Notes under the pieces: generated by a model
Seen by the model: the letters and a program-made list of their open reading frames with translations, nothing else
What the model was told of the DNA's origin: nothing
Databases searched by the model: none
NCBI GenBank assembly: GCA_031397815.1
Contig: JANNMJ010000062.1
Location: 1 to 64,000, forward strand
Source of the DNA: JANNMJ01 sp031397815
GTDB lineage: Bacteria; Bacteroidota; Bacteroidia; Cytophagales; Hymenobacteraceae
Length of the DNA: 64,000 nucleotides
Direction: 5' to 3'
Position numbers and translations under genes: made by a program
Part shown: piece by piece, positions 16,559-25,190 of the stretch
Layout of the letters: each line of letters starts with the position of its first letter
How positions within the stretch are numbered: position 1 is the stretch's first letter

Positions 16559-18397
16559 ATGCCTGCTGTTTTGCCCGTTGCCTCGTCTGATGAGTTCGCT
16601 CAGGAACATCCTTTGCTGGTGGAAATCGCGTGGGAAGTTTGTAATCAGGTTGGGGGGATTTACACCGTGATTCGGTCGAAGGTGCCGTCGATGATGGAGC
16701 GCTGGGACGATGATTACTGCCTCGTGGGGCCGTATTTCCCGAATCAGGCGGCGTCGGAGTTCGAGCCACTCGAAAACCTCGACCCCGACGACCCTTTCGC
16801 GAAGGCCGTGCTGAACCTGCGGGCGCGCGGACTGGAAGTGCATTACGGGCACTGGCTCGTGACGGGCTCGCCGCGCGTGGTGCTCATCAACCCGTACTCG
16901 GCGTGGAATGAGCGCGGCACCATCCGCGCCGAGCTGTGGGAGCACCACGGCATCCCGACGCCCGACGGCGACAACCTCATCGACCAAGTGCAATGCTTCG
17001 GCTACCTGCTCACGCAGTATCTGGTGGCGCTCGAAGAGGCGAAAGGGCGCAGCCGCCGCTTGATTCTGCATTTCCACGAGTGGATGGTCGGGAGTCCGAT
17101 TCCGGCGCTGCGGCGGCGGGGCTCGTCGGCGGCCATCATCTTCACGACCCACGCCACGATGCTCGGGCGGTATCTGGCGATGAACGATGCGGCGTTCTAC
17201 GACCACCTCACCACGATAGACTGGCTCCGCGAAGCGCGGCATTTCGCGATTGAGACGCAGGTCCGGACCGAGCGGGCGGCGGCGCACGGCGCGCACGTCT
17301 TCAGCACGGTGAGCGAGGTGACGGTGCGCGAGTGCATCTATCTCCTCGACCGGATTCCGGATATCGTCCTGCCGAACGGCCTGAACATTCAGCGGTTCAC
17401 GGCGCTCCACGAGTTCCAGAACCTGCATTTGCGCTACAAGGAGAAAATCCATCAGTTCGTGATGGCGCACTTCTTCCAGAGCTACCCCTTCGACCTCGAC
17501 AAAACGCTCTACTTCTTCACGTCGGGCCGCTACGAGTACCAAAACAAGGGGTTCGACCTCACCCTCGAAGCCTTGGCGCGCCTGAACTACCGGATGCAGC
17601 AAGCGGGCGTCGAGACGACGGTGGTGATGTTTTTTGTGACGAAAGCGCCGGTCAAGTCCGTGAACCCCGACGTCCTCCACTCGCGCGCCGTGATGGAAGA
17701 GATTCGGCAGTCAGTCGAGGCGATTACCAACGAGCTTCAGGAAAAGCTCTTCTACGCCGCCGCCGCCAGCACCGACTTCCGTCTCCCGAACCTCAACGAG
17801 TTCGTCGATGACTACTGGAAACTCCGCTACCGCCGGACGCTCACGAGCTGGAAGACGCACCGCCTGCCGCCCGTGGTCACGCACAACCTCGTCAACGAAG
17901 ACGACCCGATTCTGAATTACCTGCGCGCCGCGAACCTCGTGAACCACGCCCACGACCGCGTCAAAGTCGTGTATCACCCGGATTTCATCTCTCCCACCTC
18001 GCCCCTCTTCGGCCTCGAATACGGGCAGTTCGTGCGGGGCTGCCACTTGGGCATCTTCCCGTCGTACTACGAGCCGTGGGGCTACACGCCGCTCGAATGC
18101 ATCGCGCGCGGTGTGCCAACCGTCACGTCGGACCTCGCCGGTTTCGGCGATTACGTGATGCAGCACGTCGAGGAGCACGACGCGAAGGGCACCTACGTAG
18201 TGAACCGCCGCGACCGCGGCTTCGACCAATCCGCCCAGCAGCTCGCCGATATGCTCTTCGATTTCGTCCAGCTCACCCGCCGCGAGCGCATCAACCAGCG
18301 CAACCGCGTAGAGTCGTCGTCGGAGATGTTCGACTGGAAGAACCTACGGCAGCATTATGACCGGGCGGCGGCCTTGGCGTTGGAGCTGGCGGGGTAG
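16559..18397 (+). CDS. Glycogen synthase, GT3 (eukaryotic-like) family
   Basis: 612 residues from the ATG at 16559. Upstream in-frame codons are Pro/Ser-rich and unlikely to be translated. The N-terminus has the GT3 nucleotide-sugar signature (VEIAWEVCNQVGGIYTVIRS) and the C-terminal half contains PSYYEPWGYTPLECIARGVP, the E-x7-E-type motif (EPWGYTPLE) of the retaining glycogen synthases, followed by TSDLAGFGDYV. It transfers glucose from a nucleotide sugar onto the non-reducing end of an alpha-1,4-glucan in the cytoplasm. The family is that of animal and yeast glycogen synthase and is well known in Bacteroidota, so it need not signal recent transfer. The length fits the bacterial GT3 forms, which lack the long regulatory tails of the eukaryotic enzyme. 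No branching enzyme or phosphorylase is adjacent; transcription is monocistronic. Confidence 0.93.
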   Translation: MPAVLPVASSDEFAQEHPLLVEIAWEVCNQVGGIYTVIRSKVPSMMERWDDDYCLVGPYFPNQAASEFEPLENLDPDDPFAKAVLNLRARGLEVHYGHWLVTGSPRVVLINPYSAWNERGTIRAELWEHHGIPTPDGDNLIDQVQCFGYLLTQYLVALEEAKGRSRRLILHFHEWMVGSPIPALRRRGSSAAIIFTTHATMLGRYLAMNDAAFYDHLTTIDWLREARHFAIETQVRTERAAAHGAHVFSTVSEVTVRECIYLLDRIPDIVLPNGLNIQRFTALHEFQNLHLRYKEKIHQFVMAHFFQSYPFDLDKTLYFFTSGRYEYQNKGFDLTLEALARLNYRMQQAGVETTVVMFFVTKAPVKSVNPDVLHSRAVMEEIRQSVEAITNELQEKLFYAAAASTDFRLPNLNEFVDDYWKLRYRRTLTSWKTHRLPPVVTHNLVNEDDPILNYLRAANLVNHAHDRVKVVYHPDFISPTSPLFGLEYGQFVRGCHLGIFPSYYEPWGYTPLECIARGVPTVTSDLAGFGDYVMQHVEEHDAKGTYVVNRRDRGFDQSAQQLADMLFDFVQLTRRERINQRNRVESSSEMFDWKNLRQHYDRAAALALELAG

Positions 18398-18450
18398 GTT
18401 GGGGGTGGCGCGGGGTGGTCTTTCCCGATGAGGCCTCCCCCGCCCTACCG

Positions 18451-19134
18451 CTACCGATACAGCTGAATCCCCACCACGCGCACGGTATCGTGGATGGTTT
18501 CGCGGCGGGCGGGCAGGTGTCGGGCGGCAATAGCCTCGCCGTCGAGCAGGAAATTCATTTGCCACGCTTCCACAGTGGCGGCAATGCCCATCGGGTTCGG
18601 CCCGACGAACGAGAGCGGCGCCCCCGTGCGGATAGCGCCGTATGGGCTGCCGACGCCCAGCCCGCCTGTCGTGCGGAAACCGGGGTCGCGGACGGTGATG
18701 CGCCAGATGCGGCAATGGTCGGTCGGCTCGCCTTTGGGGGTGTCTTCGCCTTCTTCGCAGAGCGGTTCGAGCATCAGCGCGGGCAGAGTCGTGCCCTGCA
18801 CTTTGCCCACGGCATAGGCCGGAAAGTCCTCGCCGCCGCGCTGGAGCGTCACTTCGCGCAGGGCGGGGCCGAACATCGCCCGCACGGCGCCCACCGTCAT
18901 TCCGACCCGCACGCCCCCCGCCCGGCCCGGCGCCAACAGGTGCGTTGAGTCGATGACGGGCGTTGAGGTTGAAGCGGCCGAACCAGTCGAATCGGCGGCT
19001 GATGAGTGGGCGGAATCCGCAGCCGAGTTCTCGGCCAAAGTGCCCGCAGATGACGCGGAACGGTCGCAGCCGACCGTCATCGTCCCGAGCGCCACTGACA
19101 GCAACGTCGGCCAAAAACCACGAAAAAGGTGCAT
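18451..19134 (-). CDS. Predicted lipoprotein of unknown function
   Basis: 227 residues. The N-terminus MHLFRGFWPTLLSVALGTMT is followed by VGC, a lipobox with the acylated Cys at 23, and then a Ser/Ala/Asp-rich linker of about 45 residues. The folded part (from LLAPGRAGGVRVGMTVGAVR) contains the short 'GVRVGMTxxxVR.MFG' motif seen in small periplasmic domains of several lipoproteins, and a second GVGSPYGAIRTG block, suggesting two related halves. No catalytic site. It is convergent with glycogen synthase and divergent from surE, so its expression is independent of both. Function cannot be assigned. Confidence 0.72.
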   Translation of the reverse strand: MHLFRGFWPTLLSVALGTMTVGCDRSASSAGTLAENSAADSAHSSAADSTGSAASTSTPVIDSTHLLAPGRAGGVRVGMTVGAVRAMFGPALREVTLQRGGEDFPAYAVGKVQGTTLPALMLEPLCEEGEDTPKGEPTDHCRIWRITVRDPGFRTTGGLGVGSPYGAIRTGAPLSFVGPNPMGIAATVEAWQMNFLLDGEAIAARHLPARRETIHDTVRVVGIQLYR

Positions 19135-19295
19135 ACGCGAATAGATAACGGCCCAATAACCCCCACAAACTTAGGCGATGACGCCGCCGTAATAACCTGC
19201 CGGTACTGCCCGGCCCTACTTTTACGGCCCGTTCCGGCGTGAGGCCGCCCGCGTGTGGGCGCCCCCACGGCGCTTCATTTTTTCCATTGATCCCG

Positions 19296-20165
19296 ATGTC
19301 GTCATCTATGTCCCGTCCGCTGATTCTGGTTTCCAACGATGACGGTATTACCGCACCCGGCATTCATCATCTGGTGAGCATTGCCCGGCGCGTGGGGCAC
19401 GTGGTGGTGGTCGCGCCTAACTCGCCGCAGTCGGGCAAGGGCCACGCCATCACCATCGGCGACCCGCTCCGGCTCGACCGCTCCACGATTTTCACCCACG
19501 ACCCGGCGCTCGGCAGCGTCGAGGCGTATGAATGCTCCGGCACTCCGGCCGATTGCGTCAAGCTCGCCAAGTATCAGGTTTTAAGTGGTCGGCGGCCCGA
19601 TTTAGTGGTTTCCGGCGTGAATCACGGCTCCAATTCGAGCATCTCGGTGCTGTATTCGGGCACGATGTCGGCCGCGATTGAGGCGGCTATCGAAGGGCTG
19701 CCCGCCGTCGGGTTTTCGCTCGCAGAATACGGCCACGACGCCGATTTCTCGCACACTTCCGACCTCATCGAGCAAATCATCCGGCAGGCGCTCACGCAGG
19801 GCATTCCGCGCGGCACGGCGCTCAACGTCAACTTCCCGAAGCGCCGCCCCGATGAGCCGATTCGCGGACTGAAAGTCTGCCGGCAGGCGCGCGCTAAATG
19901 GCAGGAAATATTCGAGGAGCGCTTCGACCCCCAGCAGCGCCGCTATTACTGGATGACCGGCGAATTCGTCAATTTCGACCAACGCGCCGACACCGATGAG
20001 TGGGCGCTCGCGAACAACTACGCCTCGGTAGTCCCGTGCCAATTCGACCTCACCTCCGAAACCGGTCGGGCCTTCCTGACCGATAAATGGGAAATCAACC
20101 ACGACCCGCTGCCGCCCGCCCCGGCGCCCGTCGCGATGGAGCACCCCACGGAAGATTTGGGCTAA
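19296..20165 (+). CDS. surE: 5'/3'-nucleotidase SurE
   Basis: 289 residues from the ATG at 19296; a second ATG four codons on is an equal alternative, while codons upstream of 19296 are not conserved in type. The SurE signature is intact: LILVSNDDGITAPG with the metal-binding Asp-Asp at residues 15-16, a conserved Ser/Asn site (VAPNSPQSGKGHAIT), and DLVVSGVNHGSNSSISVLYSGTMSAAIEA. SurE is a metal-dependent phosphatase acting on nucleoside 5'- and 3'-monophosphates (and short polyphosphate in some species), implicated in stationary-phase survival. The ICMT-like gene follows 16 nt downstream on the same strand, so the two are probably one transcript. Confidence 0.94.
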   Translation: MSSSMSRPLILVSNDDGITAPGIHHLVSIARRVGHVVVVAPNSPQSGKGHAITIGDPLRLDRSTIFTHDPALGSVEAYECSGTPADCVKLAKYQVLSGRRPDLVVSGVNHGSNSSISVLYSGTMSAAIEAAIEGLPAVGFSLAEYGHDADFSHTSDLIEQIIRQALTQGIPRGTALNVNFPKRRPDEPIRGLKVCRQARAKWQEIFEERFDPQQRRYYWMTGEFVNFDQRADTDEWALANNYASVVPCQFDLTSETGRAFLTDKWEINHDPLPPAPAPVAMEHPTEDLG

Positions 20166-20181
20166 ACCGCCATCGCGTCCA

Positions 20182-20751
20182 ATGAATACTATCGCGGCAT
20201 TGCTCACCGGGGTCGGCACGGGTTTTTTCCTGTCGGAAGTGTTGTTGGCGCGCAGCCGCCGGTCGGCGAACGAAGAGCGCGCCGATGCCCGCGACCGTGG
20301 CTCGCTGCGGTTGCTGTGGCTCGTGATTGGCGCCTCGATAGCCGTCGGATTATCGGTGGCGCATCTCGGGCCGAGCCTGCCCGGTTGGGAAGCGTGGCGG
20401 TGGATTGGGCTAGCGGTTTTCGGCTTTGGGGCGGCGCTGCGGTGGTGGTCTATCCGGCATCTGGGGCGCTTTTTTACCGTGGATGTGGCCGTCGCGACCG
20501 ACCACCATGTCGTCGACGACGGGCCGTACCGGTTCGTGCGGCACCCGTCGTATTCGGGCCTGCTGCTTCAATTTCTCGGTTTTTCGCTGATTCCCGGAAT
20601 GCTGCTGCCGGTGTTAATTATCATGCTGCCCACCTTTGCCGCCCTCTGGTACCGGATCCGGGTCGAGGAAGAAGCCTTGCGCGGCGCCCTCGGCGAGGCG
20701 TATGCGGCCTACGCGCGCCGCACGACCCGCTTGGTGCCGGGGTTATTTTGA
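20182..20751 (+). CDS. Isoprenylcysteine carboxyl methyltransferase (ICMT) family membrane protein
   Basis: 189 residues with about four membrane helices (starts at TIAALLTGVGTGFFL, LRLLWLVIGASIAVGLSVA, WIGLAVFGFGAALRWW, LIPGMLLPVLIIMLPTFA). The C-terminal half has the ICMT/PEMT core: GPYRFVRHPSYSGLLLQFLG, then RIRVEEEALRGALGEAYAAYA, the glutamate-rich SAM-binding segment. Bacterial homologues are membrane methyltransferases of uncertain substrate; the isoprenylated-Cys substrate of the eukaryotic enzyme is usually absent. It sits 16 nt after surE, probably co-transcribed, and ends at the REP-like hairpin at 20803. Confidence 0.85.
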   Translation: MNTIAALLTGVGTGFFLSEVLLARSRRSANEERADARDRGSLRLLWLVIGASIAVGLSVAHLGPSLPGWEAWRWIGLAVFGFGAALRWWSIRHLGRFFTVDVAVATDHHVVDDGPYRFVRHPSYSGLLLQFLGFSLIPGMLLPVLIIMLPTFAALWYRIRVEEEALRGALGEAYAAYARRTTRLVPGLF

Positions 20752-20802
20752 TTTTTCATTAACTCCGTATCGCGGAATAATAACTCCAAAACTTACCAAG
20801 CA

Positions 20803-20916
20803 TTTTGTCATTGCGAGCGGAGCGAAGCAATCCTCGTGGGCTCAGCAAAGCGGCTAAGCCAACTCACTAATCCTGCGAGGATTGCTTCGTCGCAAAGCCT
20901 CCTCGCAATGACAAAA
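20803..20916. repeat. REP-like (BIME-type) inverted repeat
   Basis: Outer arms TTTTGTCATTGCGAG (20803-20817) and 20902-20916 are perfect reverse complements. Inner GAAGCAATCCTCG pairs with CGAGGATTGCTTCG. It lies in the convergent gap after the ICMT-like gene and the hybrid kinase gene. It is related to the copies at 1-17 and 54163-54288. It may act as a bidirectional terminator. Confidence 0.85.
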
Positions 20917-20944
20917 TCCGCTGCGATTCATTCCGAACGGACAC

Positions 20945-23752
20945 CTAGTCAACCGCCATTGCAGCGCTAATTTGATTGACCACCGCTTGCAGCGACGGCG
21001 GCACTTTCGCGGCTATTCGCCAGAATAAATCGTTTATTTCCAGCGGCGCCCAATTTTCCAGCTGCTCGGCCAAGGGCAGCGTGGTTTGGATACGTAGGTG
21101 CGTCAGGCTGGGCTTGAGGCGGTGCGCGAGCGCTTGGATACGCGGCGCATCGAGGCCGTCGGTCGCGATTTGCCAGTCGAAGAGGGTTTGTTGGGCGGTT
21201 TGCAGGAAAGTGTGCAGCATTTTCTGCACGAACGCCTGATTCCCGTGCGCCGTTTGGAGCAGAAAATCAAGCTGATACAGCGGAGCCGCTTCCTCAGATT
21301 CTTCTTCGGCGGGGTTGGTGAGCCAGTGAAATAGGCACGCCAACAGGTCTTCCTCGCTGAACGGCTTGGCGAGATAATCGTCCATTCCGGCCTCCAGACA
21401 GCGTTCGCGCTCGCCTTTGATGGCGTTGGCGGTGAGCGCCACGATGGGCAGTCGCGGGCCGGGCTGCCCGCGCAGAATGGCGGTGGCCTCGAAGCCGTTC
21501 ATCACCGGCATCTGCACGTCCATCAGTACCAAATCGAAGGGCTGCTCGAAGGCGAGGGTGACGGCGGCGGCGCCATTTTCGGCCTCCGTAACGTTCAGGC
21601 CGATATCGTCGAGGATGGCGCGGGCGAGAATGCGGTTGAACTCGTTGTCTTCGACGAGCAGAATGCGCTTGCCGTGCAGCTTCGAGAACCGCGCCGGGTC
21701 GGTCGTGCCCGCGGGGCTGGGCGGCACGTCGGCGGGAGTGCCGATGGGGAGCTGAAGGCAGAAGCTCACCTTCGTGCCGCGCCCTTTCTCCGACTCAATC
21801 TGCAATTGCCCGCCCAGCAAATCCACCAGCCGCCGACTGATGCTCAGCCCCAAACCCGTACCGCCAAACTTGCGCGTAATAGACGGGTCTTCCTGACTGA
21901 AATCACTGAAAATTCGGGTTAAATATTCCGGCTCGATCCCGATGCCCGTATCACTCACCGATATAGCGAGCGTGACGTAGGATTTTTGCAAATCCAGCAC
22001 ATCACAACTCACTTCCACGCGCCCGGATTCGGTGAATTTGACCGCGTTGCCCGCCAGATTCAGCAAAACCTGCGTCAGCCGGTGAGGGTCGCCGATGAGA
22101 ACGTTGGGGACGTTGGGGTCGATTTTAGTACTGAAAACCAAGCCTTTCTCCTCGGCGCGGTAACGCAGGGTTTTCTCGATTTGCTGACAGAGCGCGGCCG
22201 TCGGGAAGCCGATTTTTTCGATATCGACCTTCCCGGCCTCAATCTTCGTCAGGTCGAGAATATCATTAACGATAACGGTCAGGTTTTCCGCTGACGTAAT
22301 AATCGCCTGTAAATAACCCGCCTGCTGGATATTTAGCGATGCCCCCGTCAGCAGCCGCGCCATTCCGATGATGGCGTTGAGCGGCGTCCGGATTTCGTGG
22401 CTCATATTCGCCAGAAACATTTCCTTCGCCCACGCCGATTCTTCGGCCTGTTTTTTCGCTTCCCGCAGCCGCACTTCCAGCTTTTTCTGGTGCGTAATAT
22501 CGAGGTGAATCCCGATGGAGCCGATGAGCGCGCGCTGGTCGTCGTAGAGCGGGGCTCCGCTGATGAGCAGCCAACGCAGCTCGCCCCGCTTATTTTTGGT
22601 GGCAATCTCGTAGGCGTCCGAGATGCCGTCGCGGCGCGAGCGGTTCTTCTCGTCCATCATCTCCTGATAATCGCCCTTGAGCATCACCTGCGACGCGACT
22701 TTTCCGAGCAGCTCTTCCAGCGTAAAGCCGGTCATCTGGCAAAAGCTCTGATTGGCGTAGATGATATGCTCGTTGAGGTCGACTTCGAGCAGCCCGAGGT
22801 TCATATTCTCGATAATGCCCCGGTATTTTTCCTCGCGCCGCCGCAACGATTCTTCCGCGTGCTTGCGGGCCGTGATATCCTGGTATTTCCAGAGATGACC
22901 GGCGTAACTATCGCTGCCGAAGATGGGGACGAAATCGCGTCGCAGCACCCGGCCGTCCTTTAGAGCCAGCTCATCGCCGAGGACCAGCTCGCGCCGTTTC
23001 AGCAGCTCATTAATGCGGTTCACGAAGCCGACTTCATCCACGAAAAACGGCTTAGACTCTTCTGCCGAAGTGGAGCAATCAGCCCCGACCATTTGCGCCG
23101 GTTTTACGGGAACGCCGAACATCTGGCAGAATGTGTCGTTCGTGAGGACGATACGGCGGTTTTCGTCTTCCAGCAAAACGCCCTCTTGCAGGTTGGAGAT
23201 GGTAGTCGCGAGCCGCAGCGACGAGGCGCTGAGGGCGGTTTCCGCCTGCTTAATCTCCGAGATATCGGTGTGCGTACCGGCCGAAATCAGCGGCTTGCCG
23301 TCGGCGTCGCGCTGCACCATAACGCCCTGCGCCAGTATCCACTTGTATTCGCCGTTCTTGCACCGCATCCGGTGCTCAATCAAGTACCTCGCCGACGTGC
23401 CGTTGACGTAAGCCGCCGCCGCGCTGAGCGAATGAGCTAAATCATCGGGGTGGAGGCTATTGACCCACGCGGAATATTGGTTCGGAAATTCCTCGTCGGA
23501 ATACCCCAGCATCCGCTTGTAGCCTTTTGTGAAGAAAGCCTCGCCAGTTTGGTGATGAAATTCCCAAATACCGTCGCCTAAGCCGTTGTTGGCGAGCTGC
23601 CACCGGACTTCACTCTCCCGAATGGCTTCGTGGACGCGAGGCGCCGTCACGTTTTCGAGGGTGTGCAGGCGGTTCGCCAAGCGCGCGTTTTCGGCCCTGA
23701 CTGTCGCTAGCTCAAATTTCAGGGCTTTCAGGGAAGCAGATTCATTCGCCAT
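20945..23752 (-). CDS. Hybrid histidine kinase: multi-PAS, HisKA, HATPase, REC, Hpt
   Basis: 935 residues, without a signal or clear membrane helix. After a short coiled coil (ATVRAENARLANRLHTLEN) come three PAS-type sensing domains with PAC tails: DGIWEFHHQTGEAF, a middle one with RRIVLTNDTFCQMFGVP, and IIYANQSFCQMTGF. The kinase core has the HisKA H-box (NMSHEIRTPLNAIIGM), HATPase boxes (LNLAGNAVKFTESG, DTGIGI, GGTGLGLSISRRL) and a receiver with its phospho-acceptor in DLVLMDVQMPVMNG. A C-terminal Hpt-like helix carries ALAHRLKPSLTHLRI. It is therefore a full phosphorelay. It follows the sigma-54 activator gene by 3 nt in one operon, so that regulator is its probable output. Confidence 0.93.
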   Translation of the reverse strand: MANESASLKALKFELATVRAENARLANRLHTLENVTAPRVHEAIRESEVRWQLANNGLGDGIWEFHHQTGEAFFTKGYKRMLGYSDEEFPNQYSAWVNSLHPDDLAHSLSAAAAYVNGTSARYLIEHRMRCKNGEYKWILAQGVMVQRDADGKPLISAGTHTDISEIKQAETALSASSLRLATTISNLQEGVLLEDENRRIVLTNDTFCQMFGVPVKPAQMVGADCSTSAEESKPFFVDEVGFVNRINELLKRRELVLGDELALKDGRVLRRDFVPIFGSDSYAGHLWKYQDITARKHAEESLRRREEKYRGIIENMNLGLLEVDLNEHIIYANQSFCQMTGFTLEELLGKVASQVMLKGDYQEMMDEKNRSRRDGISDAYEIATKNKRGELRWLLISGAPLYDDQRALIGSIGIHLDITHQKKLEVRLREAKKQAEESAWAKEMFLANMSHEIRTPLNAIIGMARLLTGASLNIQQAGYLQAIITSAENLTVIVNDILDLTKIEAGKVDIEKIGFPTAALCQQIEKTLRYRAEEKGLVFSTKIDPNVPNVLIGDPHRLTQVLLNLAGNAVKFTESGRVEVSCDVLDLQKSYVTLAISVSDTGIGIEPEYLTRIFSDFSQEDPSITRKFGGTGLGLSISRRLVDLLGGQLQIESEKGRGTKVSFCLQLPIGTPADVPPSPAGTTDPARFSKLHGKRILLVEDNEFNRILARAILDDIGLNVTEAENGAAAVTLAFEQPFDLVLMDVQMPVMNGFEATAILRGQPGPRLPIVALTANAIKGERERCLEAGMDDYLAKPFSEEDLLACLFHWLTNPAEEESEEAAPLYQLDFLLQTAHGNQAFVQKMLHTFLQTAQQTLFDWQIATDGLDAPRIQALAHRLKPSLTHLRIQTTLPLAEQLENWAPLEINDLFWRIAAKVPPSLQAVVNQISAAMAVD

Positions 23753-23755
23753 AGC

Positions 23756-25111
23756 TTATACCTCTCCTTCCTGAATCATTTTGTACACTGTCGATTTTCC
23801 GATATCGAGCTTGCGTGCCACCACGGGAATATTATCACGGTATTTGTCGAGATAATGCCGTACGATGGCGCGGGTATAATCGCGCATCGTGCGCTCTTCG
23901 GACAGAAAATCGGCTTGCCGTCCGACCGGTGCGAACGTGATATCCGACACGCCGATCTCGACACCGTCGCTCAGAATGGCGGCTAGCTCGACCACCGTTT
24001 TTAGCTCGCGGACATTGCCGGGGTACGGGTAGCTCACGAGTTTTTGCTGCGCTTCGGCCGTCAGGCGAATCGGCGGCTTGGCGTATTCTTTACAGAATTC
24101 GTCGAGGAAGAATTTCGCCAGAAAAAGCACATCGTTTCCGCGCTCACGGAGTGGCGGCAGCACGATGGGCAGCCCGATGACGCGGTAATACAGGTCTTCG
24201 CGGAAATGACCCTGCCGCACTTCGTCGGCGAGGTTTTTATGCGTGGCGGTAATAACGCGCACGTTGAGCTTGATGCGCTCGGAGCCGCCCACGCGCTGTA
24301 GCTCCCGCTCTTGCAGGACGCGTAGCAGCTTGGCTTGCAGCGCCAAACTCAGCTCGCCGATTTCGTCCAAGAAAAGGGTGCCTTCCTGCGCTTCCTCGAA
24401 TTTGCCGATTTTCCGGCCGACGGCGCCGGTAAAGGCGCCTTTTTCGTGCCCAAACAATTCGCTTTCCAGCAGCTCGCTCGGAATTGCTGCCATATTGACC
24501 GCCACGAACGGCTTGCGGCGGCGGTCGGAATTCATGTGGATAGCCTTAGCCGCCAGCTCTTTGCCGGTGCCGGTTTCGCCGCTGATGGAGACGTTGACCG
24601 GCGTAGCGGCGGCCTTTTCCATGAGCGCGAAAATGGTCTGGACGGCCGGGCTGTTGCCTTTCAGGAGCTTCCCGAAATCGTATTTGTCGCGGAGCTGATT
24701 TTCGAGGTGCTTGACTTGGGCGCGCAAGCCTTGCGTTTCGCGGATTTTCCGGACCGCGTTCCACAGCATTTCCTTCGTATTATCGTCCTTGACCAGATAA
24801 TCCGACGCGCCGAGCTTGAGCAGCTCCACCGCCGTCGTGATTTTGCTCTGGGCGCTGATGACGATGACGGGCAGCTCCGGCTGGCGCTCACGGATTTGCC
24901 GCAGGAGCTTGTCGCCGGTGACGTCGGGGAGGGAGAAGTCGATGGTGACGACGTCGGGTGGGTCGCGGAGGGCGGCGAGGCAGTCTTGCCCCGAGCCGCA
25001 GAGCGCGACGGAGTAATCCGGGTTGAGCGACAGATGGTACTGCAAGAGCTGGCCGTACCAGGGATCGTCTTCGACGATCAGAACTCGAAACAAGGCGGAG
25101 GAGGCGGTCAT
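23756..25111 (-). CDS. Sigma-54-dependent response regulator, NtrC type
   Basis: 451 residues from the ATG at 25111; an in-frame start 120 nt upstream would overlap the neighbouring gene and adds no domain. An N-terminal receiver has acidic residues E14/D15/D16, phospho-acceptor D58 (VVTIDFSLPD) and Lys 108. The AAA+ domain has Walker A GETGTGKE (about 178-184), the sigma-54 contact loop GAFTGA (225-230) and Walker B TLFLDE (about 245-250). A FIS-type helix-turn-helix closes the protein (ARKLDIGKSTVYKMI). It should activate RNA polymerase-sigma54 when phosphorylated. It is followed 3 nt later by the hybrid kinase gene. A candidate GG-N10-GC site occurs in the nearby exopolysaccharide region (37720-37736). 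Confidence 0.95.
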   Translation of the reverse strand: MTASSALFRVLIVEDDPWYGQLLQYHLSLNPDYSVALCGSGQDCLAALRDPPDVVTIDFSLPDVTGDKLLRQIRERQPELPVIVISAQSKITTAVELLKLGASDYLVKDDNTKEMLWNAVRKIRETQGLRAQVKHLENQLRDKYDFGKLLKGNSPAVQTIFALMEKAAATPVNVSISGETGTGKELAAKAIHMNSDRRRKPFVAVNMAAIPSELLESELFGHEKGAFTGAVGRKIGKFEEAQEGTLFLDEIGELSLALQAKLLRVLQERELQRVGGSERIKLNVRVITATHKNLADEVRQGHFREDLYYRVIGLPIVLPPLRERGNDVLFLAKFFLDEFCKEYAKPPIRLTAEAQQKLVSYPYPGNVRELKTVVELAAILSDGVEIGVSDITFAPVGRQADFLSEERTMRDYTRAIVRHYLDKYRDNIPVVARKLDIGKSTVYKMIQEGEV

Positions 25112-25190
25112 CGGGAGGCGTTCCAAAATAGGACACTGCCGACTCAGCGACGCCGCGAAAGGTGGAGCGGCGTCACGGGGAAGGTTGAAG

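Noticed and set aside
16502..17680. 392-codon minus-strand open frame opposite glycogen synthase
   Set aside because: Antisense of a strongly conserved gene; Arg/His-rich with no motif.
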